The translations under genes and the position numbers were made by a program. The notes under the pieces were generated by a model. The model was not told the origin of the DNA, did not search any database, and saw only the letters and a program-made list of their open reading frames with translations. Of a stretch of 50,000 nt of DNA, positions 17,157-25,722 are shown one piece after another (position 1 is the first letter of the stretch; every line of letters begins with the position of its first letter). This stretch comes from Comamonadaceae bacterium (GTDB lineage: Bacteria; Pseudomonadota; Gammaproteobacteria; Burkholderiales; Burkholderiaceae_C): the NCBI GenBank assembly GCA_027486555.1, contig JAIXOX010000129.1, positions 1-50,000 of the forward strand. The letters are read 5' to 3'.

Positions 17157-17510
17157 TCATTCTTTCCAGACCAACAGGCTAACGCCAAGCGCAATCAGCA
17201 GAGCACCCGAAATTTGCACCCAGTTGATGGTTTCGTTGAACACCCAGCGCGCAGCCAGCAGGCTGAAAATAAATTGGATGCCCACAAACATGGGCACGGC
17301 GTAACCGAAATCATGGTTGGCAAGTATGCGGATCGTCAAAAGAAAGGCTGTCAAATACGCCAGTAGTCCAAAGGCAAGCATGAGCAGACCGTGGAGCCCC
17401 ACCGACAGGACAGGCGACACCCATAGAATTTCCCGTCCAGCTACACGCAGGCATATCAATGCGGCACTGTTGAACAGGGCTGCCAGTGTGATGACAAGCA
17501 GGCCAGTCAT
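17157..17510 (-). CDS. Small EamA/SMR-like membrane protein (putative lipid-linked sugar flippase)
   Basis: A 117-residue protein made of four hydrophobic segments: about residues 3-22, 32-60, 68-88 and 96-115, the last being ISGALLIALGVSLLVW. It has the size and C-terminal Glu-x-I-x-W-x-Q-x-x-G pattern (FNETINWVQISG) of half-EamA or small multidrug resistance proteins such as ArnE/ArnF. It overlaps the methyltransferase stop by four bases (ATGA) and closes an operon with a GT2, a GT-C-like protein and a methyltransferase. By analogy with Arn and Gtr systems it may flip an undecaprenyl-phosphate sugar across the inner membrane; this is inference from size, topology and context. Confidence 0.7.
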   Translation of the reverse strand: MTGLLVITLAALFNSAALICLRVAGREILWVSPVLSVGLHGLLMLAFGLLAYLTAFLLTIRILANHDFGYAVPMFVGIQFIFSLLAARWVFNETINWVQISGALLIALGVSLLVWKE

Positions 17511-18208
17511 GCAGGTCTCGCAGGCAGGTCTTCGATGGCCATCAAATCGCCACCCACGTTATAGATCCTGGCCCTTGGCCCCATGAGTTGTTGTAATTTG
17601 TAGGCGTATGGAAAAAAGTGAATGTGCAGGTCAAAGGTGTATCGGTATTCGCGTTGGCGCGGCACGACCACGATCAATCGCTTGCTGCAGACACGTCTGA
17701 CCTCTGATAAGGCCTTCTCGATGTCAAAGACGTGCTCCAGGGTGTGCGCACAGATGACGGTATCGAACGCATGGTCGTGGAACTGCAGTTGCGTGACATC
17801 TGCTTTGCAAAACATGGGGTTGTTGGTGTCTTCTGTGTTGCTGGGTGGCAAGATGTCGGCGCCCGTCACCTGCAGCCCACGTTTGGCCAGTGACCTGGTC
17901 AACCACCCATTGCCACACGCAATGTCCAGTACGGTGCAGCCTTGTATGGCTTGTGTGACAGCCTGGACGGATTGGGTGTTGAGGTCTGTGTCCCTTTGGA
18001 TGAACGTGTCACCCAATAGCGTGTAGTAAGCCTGAATATCTTGCTCACTCAAATGCGGCAGGCGCTCTTTGAATTCAAGGAAATGGTGGGACTTGGGACC
18101 CAATGCCAGACGAAACAGGGGAGACATGAACCATCGGCTGTCGCGCAGTATGGGAGGAAGAATTTTGTCCATCAAAAAATGGAGGATCAACGTGGCGTTT
18201 CTGTTCAT
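17507..18208 (-). CDS. Class I SAM-dependent methyltransferase
   Basis: A 233-residue protein with a Rossmann methyltransferase core from about residue 85. Motif I is VLDIACGNGWLTRSLAKRG, the acidic end of strand 2 is VTGADI, and the post-motif is FDTVICAHTLEHVFDIEKAL with LSEVRRV following. This fits Methyltransf_11-type small-molecule or glycan methyltransferases. The N-terminal 80 residues are helical and specific to this protein. It sits 6 bp after the GT-C-like gene and overlaps the small membrane protein gene, so it probably modifies the same lipid-linked sugar or glycan. The substrate is not readable from sequence. Confidence 0.8.
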   Translation of the reverse strand: MNRNATLILHFLMDKILPPILRDSRWFMSPLFRLALGPKSHHFLEFKERLPHLSEQDIQAYYTLLGDTFIQRDTDLNTQSVQAVTQAIQGCTVLDIACGNGWLTRSLAKRGLQVTGADILPPSNTEDTNNPMFCKADVTQLQFHDHAFDTVICAHTLEHVFDIEKALSEVRRVCSKRLIVVVPRQREYRYTFDLHIHFFPYAYKLQQLMGPRARIYNVGGDLMAIEDLPARPA

Positions 18209-18214
18209 GTGGAT

Positions 18215-19825
18215 TCATTGCGCAGAGTCTGAAACTTGCATGATTCGCAAGTCGGAAAACCACCATTGCGTGCCTTGGTGGGCATACAGGCGGTAGGATT
18301 CGCCGTTGCGTGGCCTGACCCAACGCTCGCGCACATGGCTTGCTGACACAGCCATCCCTCGGTCCGGAAACTGAATCCCGATCTGCAACGCAGGGGATGC
18401 CTGCAGCTGCCATTGCAAGACCCCCTTGATAAACGCTGGGTGAATGATTTCTATCACCGGTTCAGGCCCATGCCCCAACAGGGGTTGGCAGCCTTCGCTC
18501 AAGCGCAAAGGGTCTAGCCTTTGGCCTTGGCTTTCAAAGCGCCAAATCTCTTGCCCTTGCGACTGGGCCAGCAAAGCTTCTTGGCAGTTTTGGGTGATGC
18601 GCAGGGGAATGCCCTGGCGGGCCTTGAGCCGCATCAACCCACCTTGCTGGTAGTCAGGCAAAGTCAAGATGGTCATGGGCTGCAGGGTTTGTGCGTTCAA
18701 TATTTGTCGGGTGATCTTTTGTGATGGGTCATTTGCCAATTGTTCTTGTTTACTTTGCATGGCCGCATGGGTGTTAAAAATACCCCATGGCAGGGCCAGC
18801 AGCAGCACCCATTTGGGCCAATGCGGTGCAGCCGCCTTGCTGTGCAAGGCCAATGCAAGGGCGCAGCACAGGGCCATGTCAAACGCAAAAAAGAGCCGGT
18901 CTGCATGCAGGGCTGGCGCTTTGAAGGCGTGGGGCGCCGCCAAAACGGGCAGCACCAGCAGGCAGGCGATCAGGATGTTTTTGAGGGTTTGCAAGGGGCG
19001 CAGCACAAGGGCCAACACTGTGGCCAACAACAGCAGCGCGTGGGTTTGCACGTACCATTTTGCAAAGTGCACAAGGGTGTCCGCTTGCAGAGACTGCAAG
19101 TCGCCCAGCAGGCTGTTGCCCGTGCGCCCTTCGGTGGAAAATCCTAAAACGTGCAAGCGCAGCCCCGCGTACACCAACATGGCCAGCAACAAGCCCATCG
19201 CCTGCGGCGTGTGCCGTCGAAACACAGTCCAGCCCCACAGGGCCAGCACCAGGGGGGCATAAATTTCTTTGCTCAACAAGGCCAAAAGCGCAAGGACAAA
19301 GCTTGTGGCCAGGGCGAGGGTTTGCAGGGTTGCCGTGATGGGTGGTTTTTTTTGCAGGTGCAACAAAAGCAAGAGACTGAACAGGGCACCGAGTCCATAG
19401 TGCAGCGTATAAAAACGCGCGGCCATGGGCCAGACACTGCTGAGGCTGGCGATGAGCAAAATGGCCATGAGCCCGGCACTGACTTGTTGGGTGTGTCGAT
19501 GGCACCATGCGCCGGCCAAGGCGGCGCACAGGCCCAGCCATCCGATTTGCAAAATCAAAAATGGCGTGGCGGTGACGCCAAACAACTCAAACATGAGGCG
19601 GTAGACCGTCAAAGCCATCGGGGTGTAGTGCACAACAGAGAGTTGTTGGTAAACCTCGTGCATGTAATAGGCCCCCAGGTAGGGGGCATCGATGGCGAGC
19701 TGCAAGATGTGCCCGTCGTCGTCAGAAAAGACGGCTTGGTTTAAATAGGGGTAGGCACAAAGCGCCAACAACAGGCCCAAGCCAAGCCACAGTCCCCACC
19801 AGCGTGCATGGTTTTTCTGGGTCAT
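18215..19825 (-). CDS. Polytopic membrane protein, GT-C-like glycosyltransferase
   Basis: A 536-residue protein with about 10-11 hydrophobic segments in the first 370 residues and a soluble C-terminal domain of about 160 residues. After the first membrane helix comes FSDDDGHIL, an acidic motif in the first large periplasmic loop like the catalytic Asp of GT-C enzymes (ArnT, GtrC, dolichyl-phosphate-mannose users). The gene overlaps the GT2 stop by four bases. The likely role is to transfer a sugar from the polyprenyl-phosphate donor made by the GT2 onto a periplasmic acceptor such as O-antigen, lipid A or an S-layer protein. No close family was recognised, so the acceptor is unknown. Confidence 0.65.
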   Translation of the reverse strand: MTQKNHARWWGLWLGLGLLLALCAYPYLNQAVFSDDDGHILQLAIDAPYLGAYYMHEVYQQLSVVHYTPMALTVYRLMFELFGVTATPFLILQIGWLGLCAALAGAWCHRHTQQVSAGLMAILLIASLSSVWPMAARFYTLHYGLGALFSLLLLLHLQKKPPITATLQTLALATSFVLALLALLSKEIYAPLVLALWGWTVFRRHTPQAMGLLLAMLVYAGLRLHVLGFSTEGRTGNSLLGDLQSLQADTLVHFAKWYVQTHALLLLATVLALVLRPLQTLKNILIACLLVLPVLAAPHAFKAPALHADRLFFAFDMALCCALALALHSKAAAPHWPKWVLLLALPWGIFNTHAAMQSKQEQLANDPSQKITRQILNAQTLQPMTILTLPDYQQGGLMRLKARQGIPLRITQNCQEALLAQSQGQEIWRFESQGQRLDPLRLSEGCQPLLGHGPEPVIEIIHPAFIKGVLQWQLQASPALQIGIQFPDRGMAVSASHVRERWVRPRNGESYRLYAHQGTQWWFSDLRIMQVSDSAQ

Positions 19826-20826
19826 ATGGTCTCGATTTTTTGAGCACTTGGGCGGTGCATGCGGCGCACCAAATAGATGGGCCGTTTTTTGGTTTCTTTG
19901 TAGGTCCGGCCAATGTATTGGCCCAACACACCAATGCCAATGAGCTGGATGCCGCCCAAAAACAAAACGGCCGTCAGGATGGAGGCGTAACCCGGCACGC
20001 TGATGCCAAACAGCAAGGTGCTGAACACGATCCAGAGGCCATACACCAAAGAAAGCGCGGCAATGACAGAGCCAAAACCCACCCAGATGTGCAGCGGCAC
20101 GGTGCTGAATCCGATGATGCCATCCAGGGCAAGCTGAAAGAGTTTTTTGGTGTTGAAGCTCGATTGGCCGTGGCGACGGGGTTCCACGTCGTATTCGATG
20201 GTGACTTGCTTGTAACCGACCCAGGCGTATAGGCCTTTCATGAAGCGGGTGCGTTCGGTGAGTTGCTGCAAGCTGAGCACGACTTGTCGGTCCATGAGCC
20301 GAAAGTCACCCACATCAGCGGGTATGTGGCATTCGGCCAGCCGGTTGTGCACGCGGTAAAAGCCCCGGGTCAACCAGCGCTGTAGCTTGCCCGTGTCGTT
20401 GCGTGTTTTTCTTTTGGCCAAGACCATGTCTGCGCCCTGCTCCCACAGTTTCACCATGTCCAGGATCAGTTCGGGCGGGTGTTGCAGGTCGGCATCGATG
20501 GGAATGACCGCGTCACCGTCGGCTATGTCAAGGCCGGCGGTGAGTGCGTTTTCTTTGCCAAAGTTGCGCGAGAGTTCGAGCAGGGTGATGTGGGGGTTGC
20601 GCTGCGCGTGCCATTCGAGTTGGGCGTAGGTGTCGTCTGTGCTGCCGTCGTCGATGCAGATGATTTCGTGTGCGTAGTCGGGCAGTTGTGCCAGCACGGG
20701 CGTCAGTCGGTCAAAAAATGCCGCCAGACTCAGGGCTTCGTTGAAGCACGGCACCACCAAGGTGAGTCGTGGGCGGTGGCCCGTTGTTGTGTGTAACTTG
20801 TTATGCATGTTGACGGCCGCAGCCAT
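19822..20826 (-). CDS. GT2 polyprenyl-phosphate glycosyltransferase (GtrB/ArnC type)
   Basis: A 334-residue enzyme. The GT-A fold starts at RLTLVVPCFNEALSL, with IICIDDGSTDDT, the donor-binding and metal motif DADLQHPPELI near residue 115, and KRKTRNDTGKLQRWLTRGFYRVHNRLA typical of the DPM1/GtrB/ArnC group. Two transmembrane helices follow at about residues 235-260 and 270-295. It would make an undecaprenyl-phosphate-linked monosaccharide on the cytoplasmic face. It is first of a tightly packed four-gene operon. The ATG at 20826 is used; an ATG six codons later (MHNKL) is equally possible, as neither has a strong ribosome-binding site. The AT-rich gap upstream (20880-20940) may hold the promoter. 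Confidence 0.88.
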   Translation of the reverse strand: MAAAVNMHNKLHTTTGHRPRLTLVVPCFNEALSLAAFFDRLTPVLAQLPDYAHEIICIDDGSTDDTYAQLEWHAQRNPHITLLELSRNFGKENALTAGLDIADGDAVIPIDADLQHPPELILDMVKLWEQGADMVLAKRKTRNDTGKLQRWLTRGFYRVHNRLAECHIPADVGDFRLMDRQVVLSLQQLTERTRFMKGLYAWVGYKQVTIEYDVEPRRHGQSSFNTKKLFQLALDGIIGFSTVPLHIWVGFGSVIAALSLVYGLWIVFSTLLFGISVPGYASILTAVLFLGGIQLIGIGVLGQYIGRTYKETKKRPIYLVRRMHRPSAQKIETI

Positions 20827-20938
20827 GGGGGTGTCCGATCGGGTCTGCTGCTCATCGAGCGTTGTCGCGGACTGCTGCAGGCAATTTTTTATTTCTATTT
20901 AATTTTAAAATATTTTTTAATTAGTTATTAAATGATCT

Positions 20939-20982
20939 AAAAATACAAAACCAGCACTGATGCTGTCGCGGGTCGGTGCTGG
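20939..20982 (-). terminator. Intrinsic terminator after the 21005 gene
   Basis: On the minus strand, CCAGCAC-n18-GTGCTGG is followed by TTTTGTATTTTT, 23 bp after the stop of the upstream gene. This separates it from the glycosyltransferase operon. Confidence 0.75.
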
Positions 20983-21004
20983 GAGGGCCTGCAGCCAGCA
21001 GGCT

Positions 21005-21790
21005 TTAAAAAATGCCGGTGAACAGGTTTTGATTCGGCTCGACGCCTACCAAAGGCACCGCAGTCGCGAGTCCCGATTGCACGCTTTGCGCAATCTCGAA
21101 GTCACTCATGGCAGAGCGGTCAAATACGGTGGGTGGGTCGATATACAAGTCCAGCATGAGCGCTTTAAATTGACTCACAACTTCGGGGTCTTCGGCCATC
21201 AAAGCGCTTAGGTTGTTCATTGCGAAGTTGTTGAGCTCTGGAACTTCGCTGATAGTGATGTTGCGCAACATCTTGATCATGGTGCCGTAGTAAAGCGATT
21301 CAATGTTTTGCCAGGTGGCCGCAATGCTCCCAATTTGCGAGAACCCCAAGTCTGCAGTGCTGAGCACACCGTCGGCAGCCCCTGGTATATGCAGGGTGCT
21401 GAAGGTGTTCTTATATTGCTCTAGATCCACTTTCTTCAAAACGGCGGCACGCATGGACTCGTTGGACAAAATACCCACGTTTTTGTTCAAAGTAAAAAGC
21501 GACTTGATGGGGGAGTCGCCTTGCCAAGATTGAACGATGGGCGTGGGGTTGAGCGTGGCCGCATTCAAGTCCTTGCCGTTCAGGCCGTGTTGGCTAAAAA
21601 ACGCTTCGACTTGCGTTGCGTTCACACCCGGAAACTGCACTTGCACAATTTCCGCCAACATTTGGCTGTCGATTTTGTGCTGCTTGGCTGCGTAGTAAAG
21701 GGTGACTGGCTTGTCCAGGTTGGCCGCGATATAGCTGCGGCACTGCGCCATGGAGAGGCCCAAGCTGCTGAGGTGTTGGGTTGCATTCAT
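21005..21790 (-). CDS. Unknown protein, 261 residues, possible secreted cargo
   Basis: The start is placed at ATG 21790; a TTG four codons upstream is less likely. No family is recognised. There is no signal peptide or membrane segment. The N-terminal 90 residues contain SYIAANLDKPVTLYYAAKQHKIDSQMLAEIV followed by VEAFFSQHGLNG, a short helical pattern that recalls repeats at the N-termini of some type I secreted surface proteins. The remainder is helical, with many Met/Asn/Leu. The C-terminus ends in hydrophobics (NLFTGIF) without Lys or Arg, compatible with a type I secretion signal. A cargo role for the nearby exporter is speculation. It is monocistronic, with its own terminator downstream. 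Confidence 0.6.
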   Translation of the reverse strand: MNATQHLSSLGLSMAQCRSYIAANLDKPVTLYYAAKQHKIDSQMLAEIVQVQFPGVNATQVEAFFSQHGLNGKDLNAATLNPTPIVQSWQGDSPIKSLFTLNKNVGILSNESMRAAVLKKVDLEQYKNTFSTLHIPGAADGVLSTADLGFSQIGSIAATWQNIESLYYGTMIKMLRNITISEVPELNNFAMNNLSALMAEDPEVVSQFKALMLDLYIDPPTVFDRSAMSDFEIAQSVQSGLATAVPLVGVEPNQNLFTGIF

Positions 21791-21870
21791 TCTTAAAGTC
21801 AATTTTTTAGTATTTTTATTTTAATAATGAATATATAAATAAACTTAAAAAAGTGTTTCAAGACGCAAAC

Positions 21871-22165
21871 TGAAGGAGCGACGCTCTCGACGCGATCATC
21901 CTGCAGACCACCAACCATCGCCCCGGGGGCGGGGCTCCCACAAAATGCATTCGCCCGCAGGCAGATTGATCCGGCCTGATGTTGTTGGCACAAACCCTTT
22001 TTTTGTAGGAGCGACGCCCTCGTCGCGATCACCCTCGCAGACCACCACCCATGGCCCCGGGGGCGGGGCTCCCACAACATGCAAAAAACCATCGCCCACA
22101 GGGGTGGGCTGCTACAAACACAAAAACCATCGCCCCGGGGGGGGCTCCTGCAAATGCCCGGGGGG
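21871..22165. repeat. REP-like repeat cluster
   Basis: Two complete units in reverse orientation (about 21871-21942 and 22004-22076: GGAGCGACGCCCTCGTCGCGA ... GGGGCGGGGCTCCCAC), then degenerate half units carrying CCATCGCCC and GGGCTGCTAC to 22165. The array fills the space between the 21005 gene and the TPR/beta-barrel gene. The AT-rich 21791-21850 probably holds the promoter of the former. Confidence 0.8.
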
Positions 22166-22187
22166 CTGGGCTGCTTATTGATGGGGC

Positions 22188-23618
22188 TTATTCAGTGGTC
22201 CAGCGGATGCCGAAATAGAGGAGTTTGTTTTTGAGCTGCGACAGTTCGCTGTTGGATTCTTGGCGTGTGTGCTCCAGATCGACGCCGATGCTCCATTGCT
22301 TGTGCAGTCGCCACCAATAGCCCAACCCAATGTCTGTGCGATGAGTTTGGACAATGGTGCCGCCGAGCAAAGGACTGAGGATGTCGCGGTCTTGGCTCTT
22401 GTGTTGTCGGGTCCAGATGCTGATTTGGGCGGAATGCCCCCAAAGGTCGAGGGCCTGGTCGTGGCGCAGGCCATACTCGGTGCGTTTTTTGGTGCCACCT
22501 GGCCGTGTGGGGTCATCCGGGCGGTCTTGACCCTGAATCAGGTGCAGGGCCGTAATGCCGCCAAGATTGTTTTTGCAGCTGCCATCAATGCGGGTGTATT
22601 GGTAGTTGCCCGACATGGTGGGGGTGGTCAGGTGTTCTTGCCAGGCTTGGCCCCATGTGAGGCTCCAGGGGCAGTTTTTGATGCGCCAAGCGGGTTCATA
22701 TTTGAGTTGAGCGCTGCTTTCTTTGTAGGCGTAAGTGTTTTCTTTTTTGTATTGCAGCCCACCCAATCGGATGGCGGCAATGCCCGGCCCGGCAGGGTGG
22801 GTGTAGGTCAGGGCGGCATCGGCTTGTGCACTGTTGGCCAAGGTGGTGCCAGGTGTGTTGCGCGATTGATAAGCTGCGGCCAGACGGACTTCGCCTTGCC
22901 CAAGGACATGCAAGCCTTGTACGGCCACCCAGTTTTTAACTCCTTTGCCGGCAACGGGGCGCTCGGTATCGGCCAAGCTCACCGTCACGGGGCCATTGGA
23001 CAGGTAGAGCGTGAGGGTGTCGGTGTGGGTGGCGCTGTCGAGGTTGGTTTCTCGGCCCATGCTGCTTTGCACCATGGCGCTCCAGGTCCAGGCGTCGGTT
23101 TTTTCTGCGACCTGAATGCTGGTGAGCCATTGCCGCAAGCTGGGGTCAATGTCTTTGCGGTCACCAACTTGATCGACGAGTTGGCGTGCGGCTTCTTTTT
23201 GTCCCAGTTGTGCAAGCGCCTGCGCAAAGTCGAGTTGGGCACCGGGCAATTCCGGGTCGAGCAAAAGTGCTTTTTCGAGGTTGGTGGCGGCTTCAGGCAA
23301 GCGACCCGCCATGAGCAGCAGGCTGCCACGGTAGGCGAAGTAGTCTGCACGGGTGTCACAGATTTCGGCTTGAGCAGCCAGCTTGAGCAGTTGTGCGCTT
23401 TGGGCCTGCGCTGATGTGGGCACCGGAAATGCCGCCGGGCATTGACCCGTGAGCAAGGCCACCGACGGTGGTGCAGACAATTCTTGGGCTTGAGGATGGG
23501 GGATGTTTTGGGCTGCTGCTCCGGCGCCCAGCATGGCCATGGACCAGGCACACACGAGCGCACGGCCTGTGGTGGGGCTGTGCAGGTGCGCTGGGTTGGC
23601 AGAACCGGGGCGGATCAT
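22188..23618 (-). CDS. TPR plus outer-membrane beta-barrel protein
   Basis: A 476-residue protein. The signal peptide at residues about 15-37 ends GAGAAAQN. TPR-like helices cover about residues 75-175 (AYRGSLLLMAGRLPEAATNLEKALLLDPELPGAQLDFAQALAQLGQ). Then come about 280 residues of alternating amphipathic strands rich in Tyr/Trp/Gly, ending FGIRWTTE. This is the layout of SLAM/DUF560-like and other outer-membrane beta-barrels with periplasmic TPRs. It is third in an operon with FecR-domain and CHASE2-cyclase genes, 82 bp after the cyclase stop. A role in moving or sensing surface material is plausible. The strand domain is a prediction from pattern only. Confidence 0.75.
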   Translation of the reverse strand: MIRPGSANPAHLHSPTTGRALVCAWSMAMLGAGAAAQNIPHPQAQELSAPPSVALLTGQCPAAFPVPTSAQAQSAQLLKLAAQAEICDTRADYFAYRGSLLLMAGRLPEAATNLEKALLLDPELPGAQLDFAQALAQLGQKEAARQLVDQVGDRKDIDPSLRQWLTSIQVAEKTDAWTWSAMVQSSMGRETNLDSATHTDTLTLYLSNGPVTVSLADTERPVAGKGVKNWVAVQGLHVLGQGEVRLAAAYQSRNTPGTTLANSAQADAALTYTHPAGPGIAAIRLGGLQYKKENTYAYKESSAQLKYEPAWRIKNCPWSLTWGQAWQEHLTTPTMSGNYQYTRIDGSCKNNLGGITALHLIQGQDRPDDPTRPGGTKKRTEYGLRHDQALDLWGHSAQISIWTRQHKSQDRDILSPLLGGTIVQTHRTDIGLGYWWRLHKQWSIGVDLEHTRQESNSELSQLKNKLLYFGIRWTTE

Positions 23619-23700
23619 GGGTCGGCCCGGTTAAGGCGGTGGCCCTGGCTCAGCAGCAATCGAGGGGGTGATTGGCCCCGGCTGGACATGGTCAAATCGT

Positions 23701-25722
23701 TCAGGCCCAGTTGGCTTTTTCTTCGTCGATGCTGTAGACCAGGTGCAGGTGGCTGGCTTCGTAGTGCACGGGGAGTCGGTAAATTTGGTGTGATGTGGTC
23801 AGTCCGTCAAGCAAAAATTCGCCCAACGGTTCGGCTTTGGGGTTGGCTGCGCATCGCACGACTTCGGGGCCGAGCAAGATGGGGTAAGCCAGTTCGGCGG
23901 TGAGCGATTCGAGCCGGGCGGCAATGGTGACGGGCTCACCCAGCACGGCGTGCACGCGGCGGTGCGCCGGGCCAAACGAGCCGACCATGACCGGTCCGGT
24001 TTCGATGCCAATGCCAATGTCCAGCGGTGGGGTTAGGCGTGTGGCCACCCGGGGCAGTTGGGCCAGGGCTTCGCGCCAGACTTGTTCGGCCGAACCCAAG
24101 GCTTGGCGGGCGTGTTCGGGGCAGGGGCTGGAGCCGTTCCAGACGGCCATGATGCAGTCGCCCACCATTTGCTCGACGACGCCACCGTGTTGGGTGACGA
24201 TGCGTTCGACGGTGGTGTAGAAGTGGTGCAGCACGGTGGCGGTGTCTTCTGGCGTGCGGCCTTCGCAATAGGTGGAGAAGTTGCGCACGTCAATGATCAT
24301 GACCGTGGCGTCTTTGCGCTGGGCCTGCACTTGGGCGGTGGGTTCTTGGAAGGCGACTTTTTGGGCGGCTTGAGCAGGCAGGTAGCTGGCGAGGTTGACG
24401 AAAAGTCTTTCGCGTTCAAGGCGCACGCGCAGGGTGTCGGCGCTGAGCACAAGCAGGGCACTGAGCACGGCAAAGATGGCAGGGGTGCCCCAGTGCAAAA
24501 GTTGGGCATGCACCAGCAAGGCGTAAGCGTGTACGGCAAAGAGGGTGCCCACACTCAGCAATGCAGCCAGAGGGACGGTGATGGCTGTGGCCATGCGCCC
24601 GGTGTACAAGCTTGCAAACAAGATGAACAGGCTGAGCAAGCCGCCCAACCAAGGCCAGAGCTTGGCCCATGTGGGGGTGTAGGGGGTGCGGGCGTCGAGC
24701 GCTGCAGCCATGATTTGGGCGTGCACTTCGATGCCGCCAACCGCGCCGCCCTGGGGGGTGGGTACCGCGTCGCCTGCGCCCATGGCGGTGGAGCCCACAA
24801 GGGCCCAAGCGCCTTTGAGCAGGCCCGGCGGAACGGTGCCTTGAATCACATCGACCGCAGAGACCGAAAGGAAGCCTGCTCGGGGCACTTGGTAGGAGAC
24901 GGTGAGCTGGCCTTTGCTGTTGATGGGCAACTCGAAACCACCGACTTCAAGAACGGTTTGTGTGTTCCAAAGGTCAGTGTGCTGTTTAAGTTGGGGGTGT
25001 GCGCCTGTTGCCGCAGCCAGGGCTGACACCACCAAGGCCGGGTAGGCTTGTCCTTGGTAGCACACGATTGCAGGCACTTGGCGCACTGCGCCGTCGGGCG
25101 CAATGATGGGCGTGATGTGACCGACGGCTTGTTGGCTTTGCAACAGGCCGCTGGCCGGTGACAAGTGGCCAAACGCCTCAGTGCTTTGGCTGGGGCAGCC
25201 TTGGCCCAGCATGTCAGATGCAGGCAGCGCACCCGACAGCTGGCCGGTGCGCACCAGGGGTTCGCTTTGCAAGGAAAAGAGCTGCGCGATGACGCTGGGA
25301 GCGCCCTGCTGGAGCGCTTGGGCCAAAACGGGGTCTTGGCTTTTGGGGCCGTCAAAGAGGATGTCGATGACTTTGAGGTTGACGCCTTGGCCGTCGAGTG
25401 CGGTCAGCAGTTGGGCCACGCGGTCACGGGGCCAGGGCCATGCGCCGAGTTGTTGCACGCTTTTTTCATCGATGTCGACCACGACCACCCGACGCTCAAG
25501 GGCTTGGCTGTCGGCCAGTGCCCAGGTTTGGCTGCTCAAGCGTTCGTTCCAGTGGCCAAGCCAGGCGTTGGCCTGGTTTTGCATCAAAGCCAGCAGGGCC
25601 AGCGCCAAAGCGACCGCAGCGCTGCGCATACAGAATGGACTGAGCAGGAAACGCGCCGCGAGGCTGGCCAGGGTTGCGCCTGACTGCTTGGCTGGATGCT
25701 TGTCGGTGCGGGTCATGCTCAT
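23701..25722 (-). CDS. CHASE2-domain class III nucleotide cyclase (non-canonical active site)
   Basis: A 673-residue membrane protein. One transmembrane helix lies near residues 33-50, then an extracytoplasmic CHASE2 domain at about 60-340 (VVVVDIDEKSVQQLGAWPWPRD is typical). Three more helices lie at about 345-440, then a class III cyclase domain at about 475-650. The metal Asp residues are present (IIDVRNFS, VGDCIMAVW), as is the transition-state Arg (IAARLE). By eye, the purine-selecting Lys is Gln (VEQMVGD), the usual Thr/Asp partner is Ala (VHAVLG), and the transition-state Asn is Thr (EPVTIA). This may be a subfamily trait; adenylate cyclase activity should not be assumed. The start overlaps the FecR gene (ATGA). 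It probably converts an envelope signal into a nucleotide signal. Confidence 0.85.
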   Translation of the reverse strand: MSMTRTDKHPAKQSGATLASLAARFLLSPFCMRSAAVALALALLALMQNQANAWLGHWNERLSSQTWALADSQALERRVVVVDIDEKSVQQLGAWPWPRDRVAQLLTALDGQGVNLKVIDILFDGPKSQDPVLAQALQQGAPSVIAQLFSLQSEPLVRTGQLSGALPASDMLGQGCPSQSTEAFGHLSPASGLLQSQQAVGHITPIIAPDGAVRQVPAIVCYQGQAYPALVVSALAAATGAHPQLKQHTDLWNTQTVLEVGGFELPINSKGQLTVSYQVPRAGFLSVSAVDVIQGTVPPGLLKGAWALVGSTAMGAGDAVPTPQGGAVGGIEVHAQIMAAALDARTPYTPTWAKLWPWLGGLLSLFILFASLYTGRMATAITVPLAALLSVGTLFAVHAYALLVHAQLLHWGTPAIFAVLSALLVLSADTLRVRLERERLFVNLASYLPAQAAQKVAFQEPTAQVQAQRKDATVMIIDVRNFSTYCEGRTPEDTATVLHHFYTTVERIVTQHGGVVEQMVGDCIMAVWNGSSPCPEHARQALGSAEQVWREALAQLPRVATRLTPPLDIGIGIETGPVMVGSFGPAHRRVHAVLGEPVTIAARLESLTAELAYPILLGPEVVRCAANPKAEPLGEFLLDGLTTSHQIYRLPVHYEASHLHLVYSIDEEKANWA

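Noticed and set aside
16958..17182. 74-codon plus-strand frame
   Set aside because: No recognisable features or ribosome-binding site and it overlaps the end of the 17157-17510 gene on the opposite strand.
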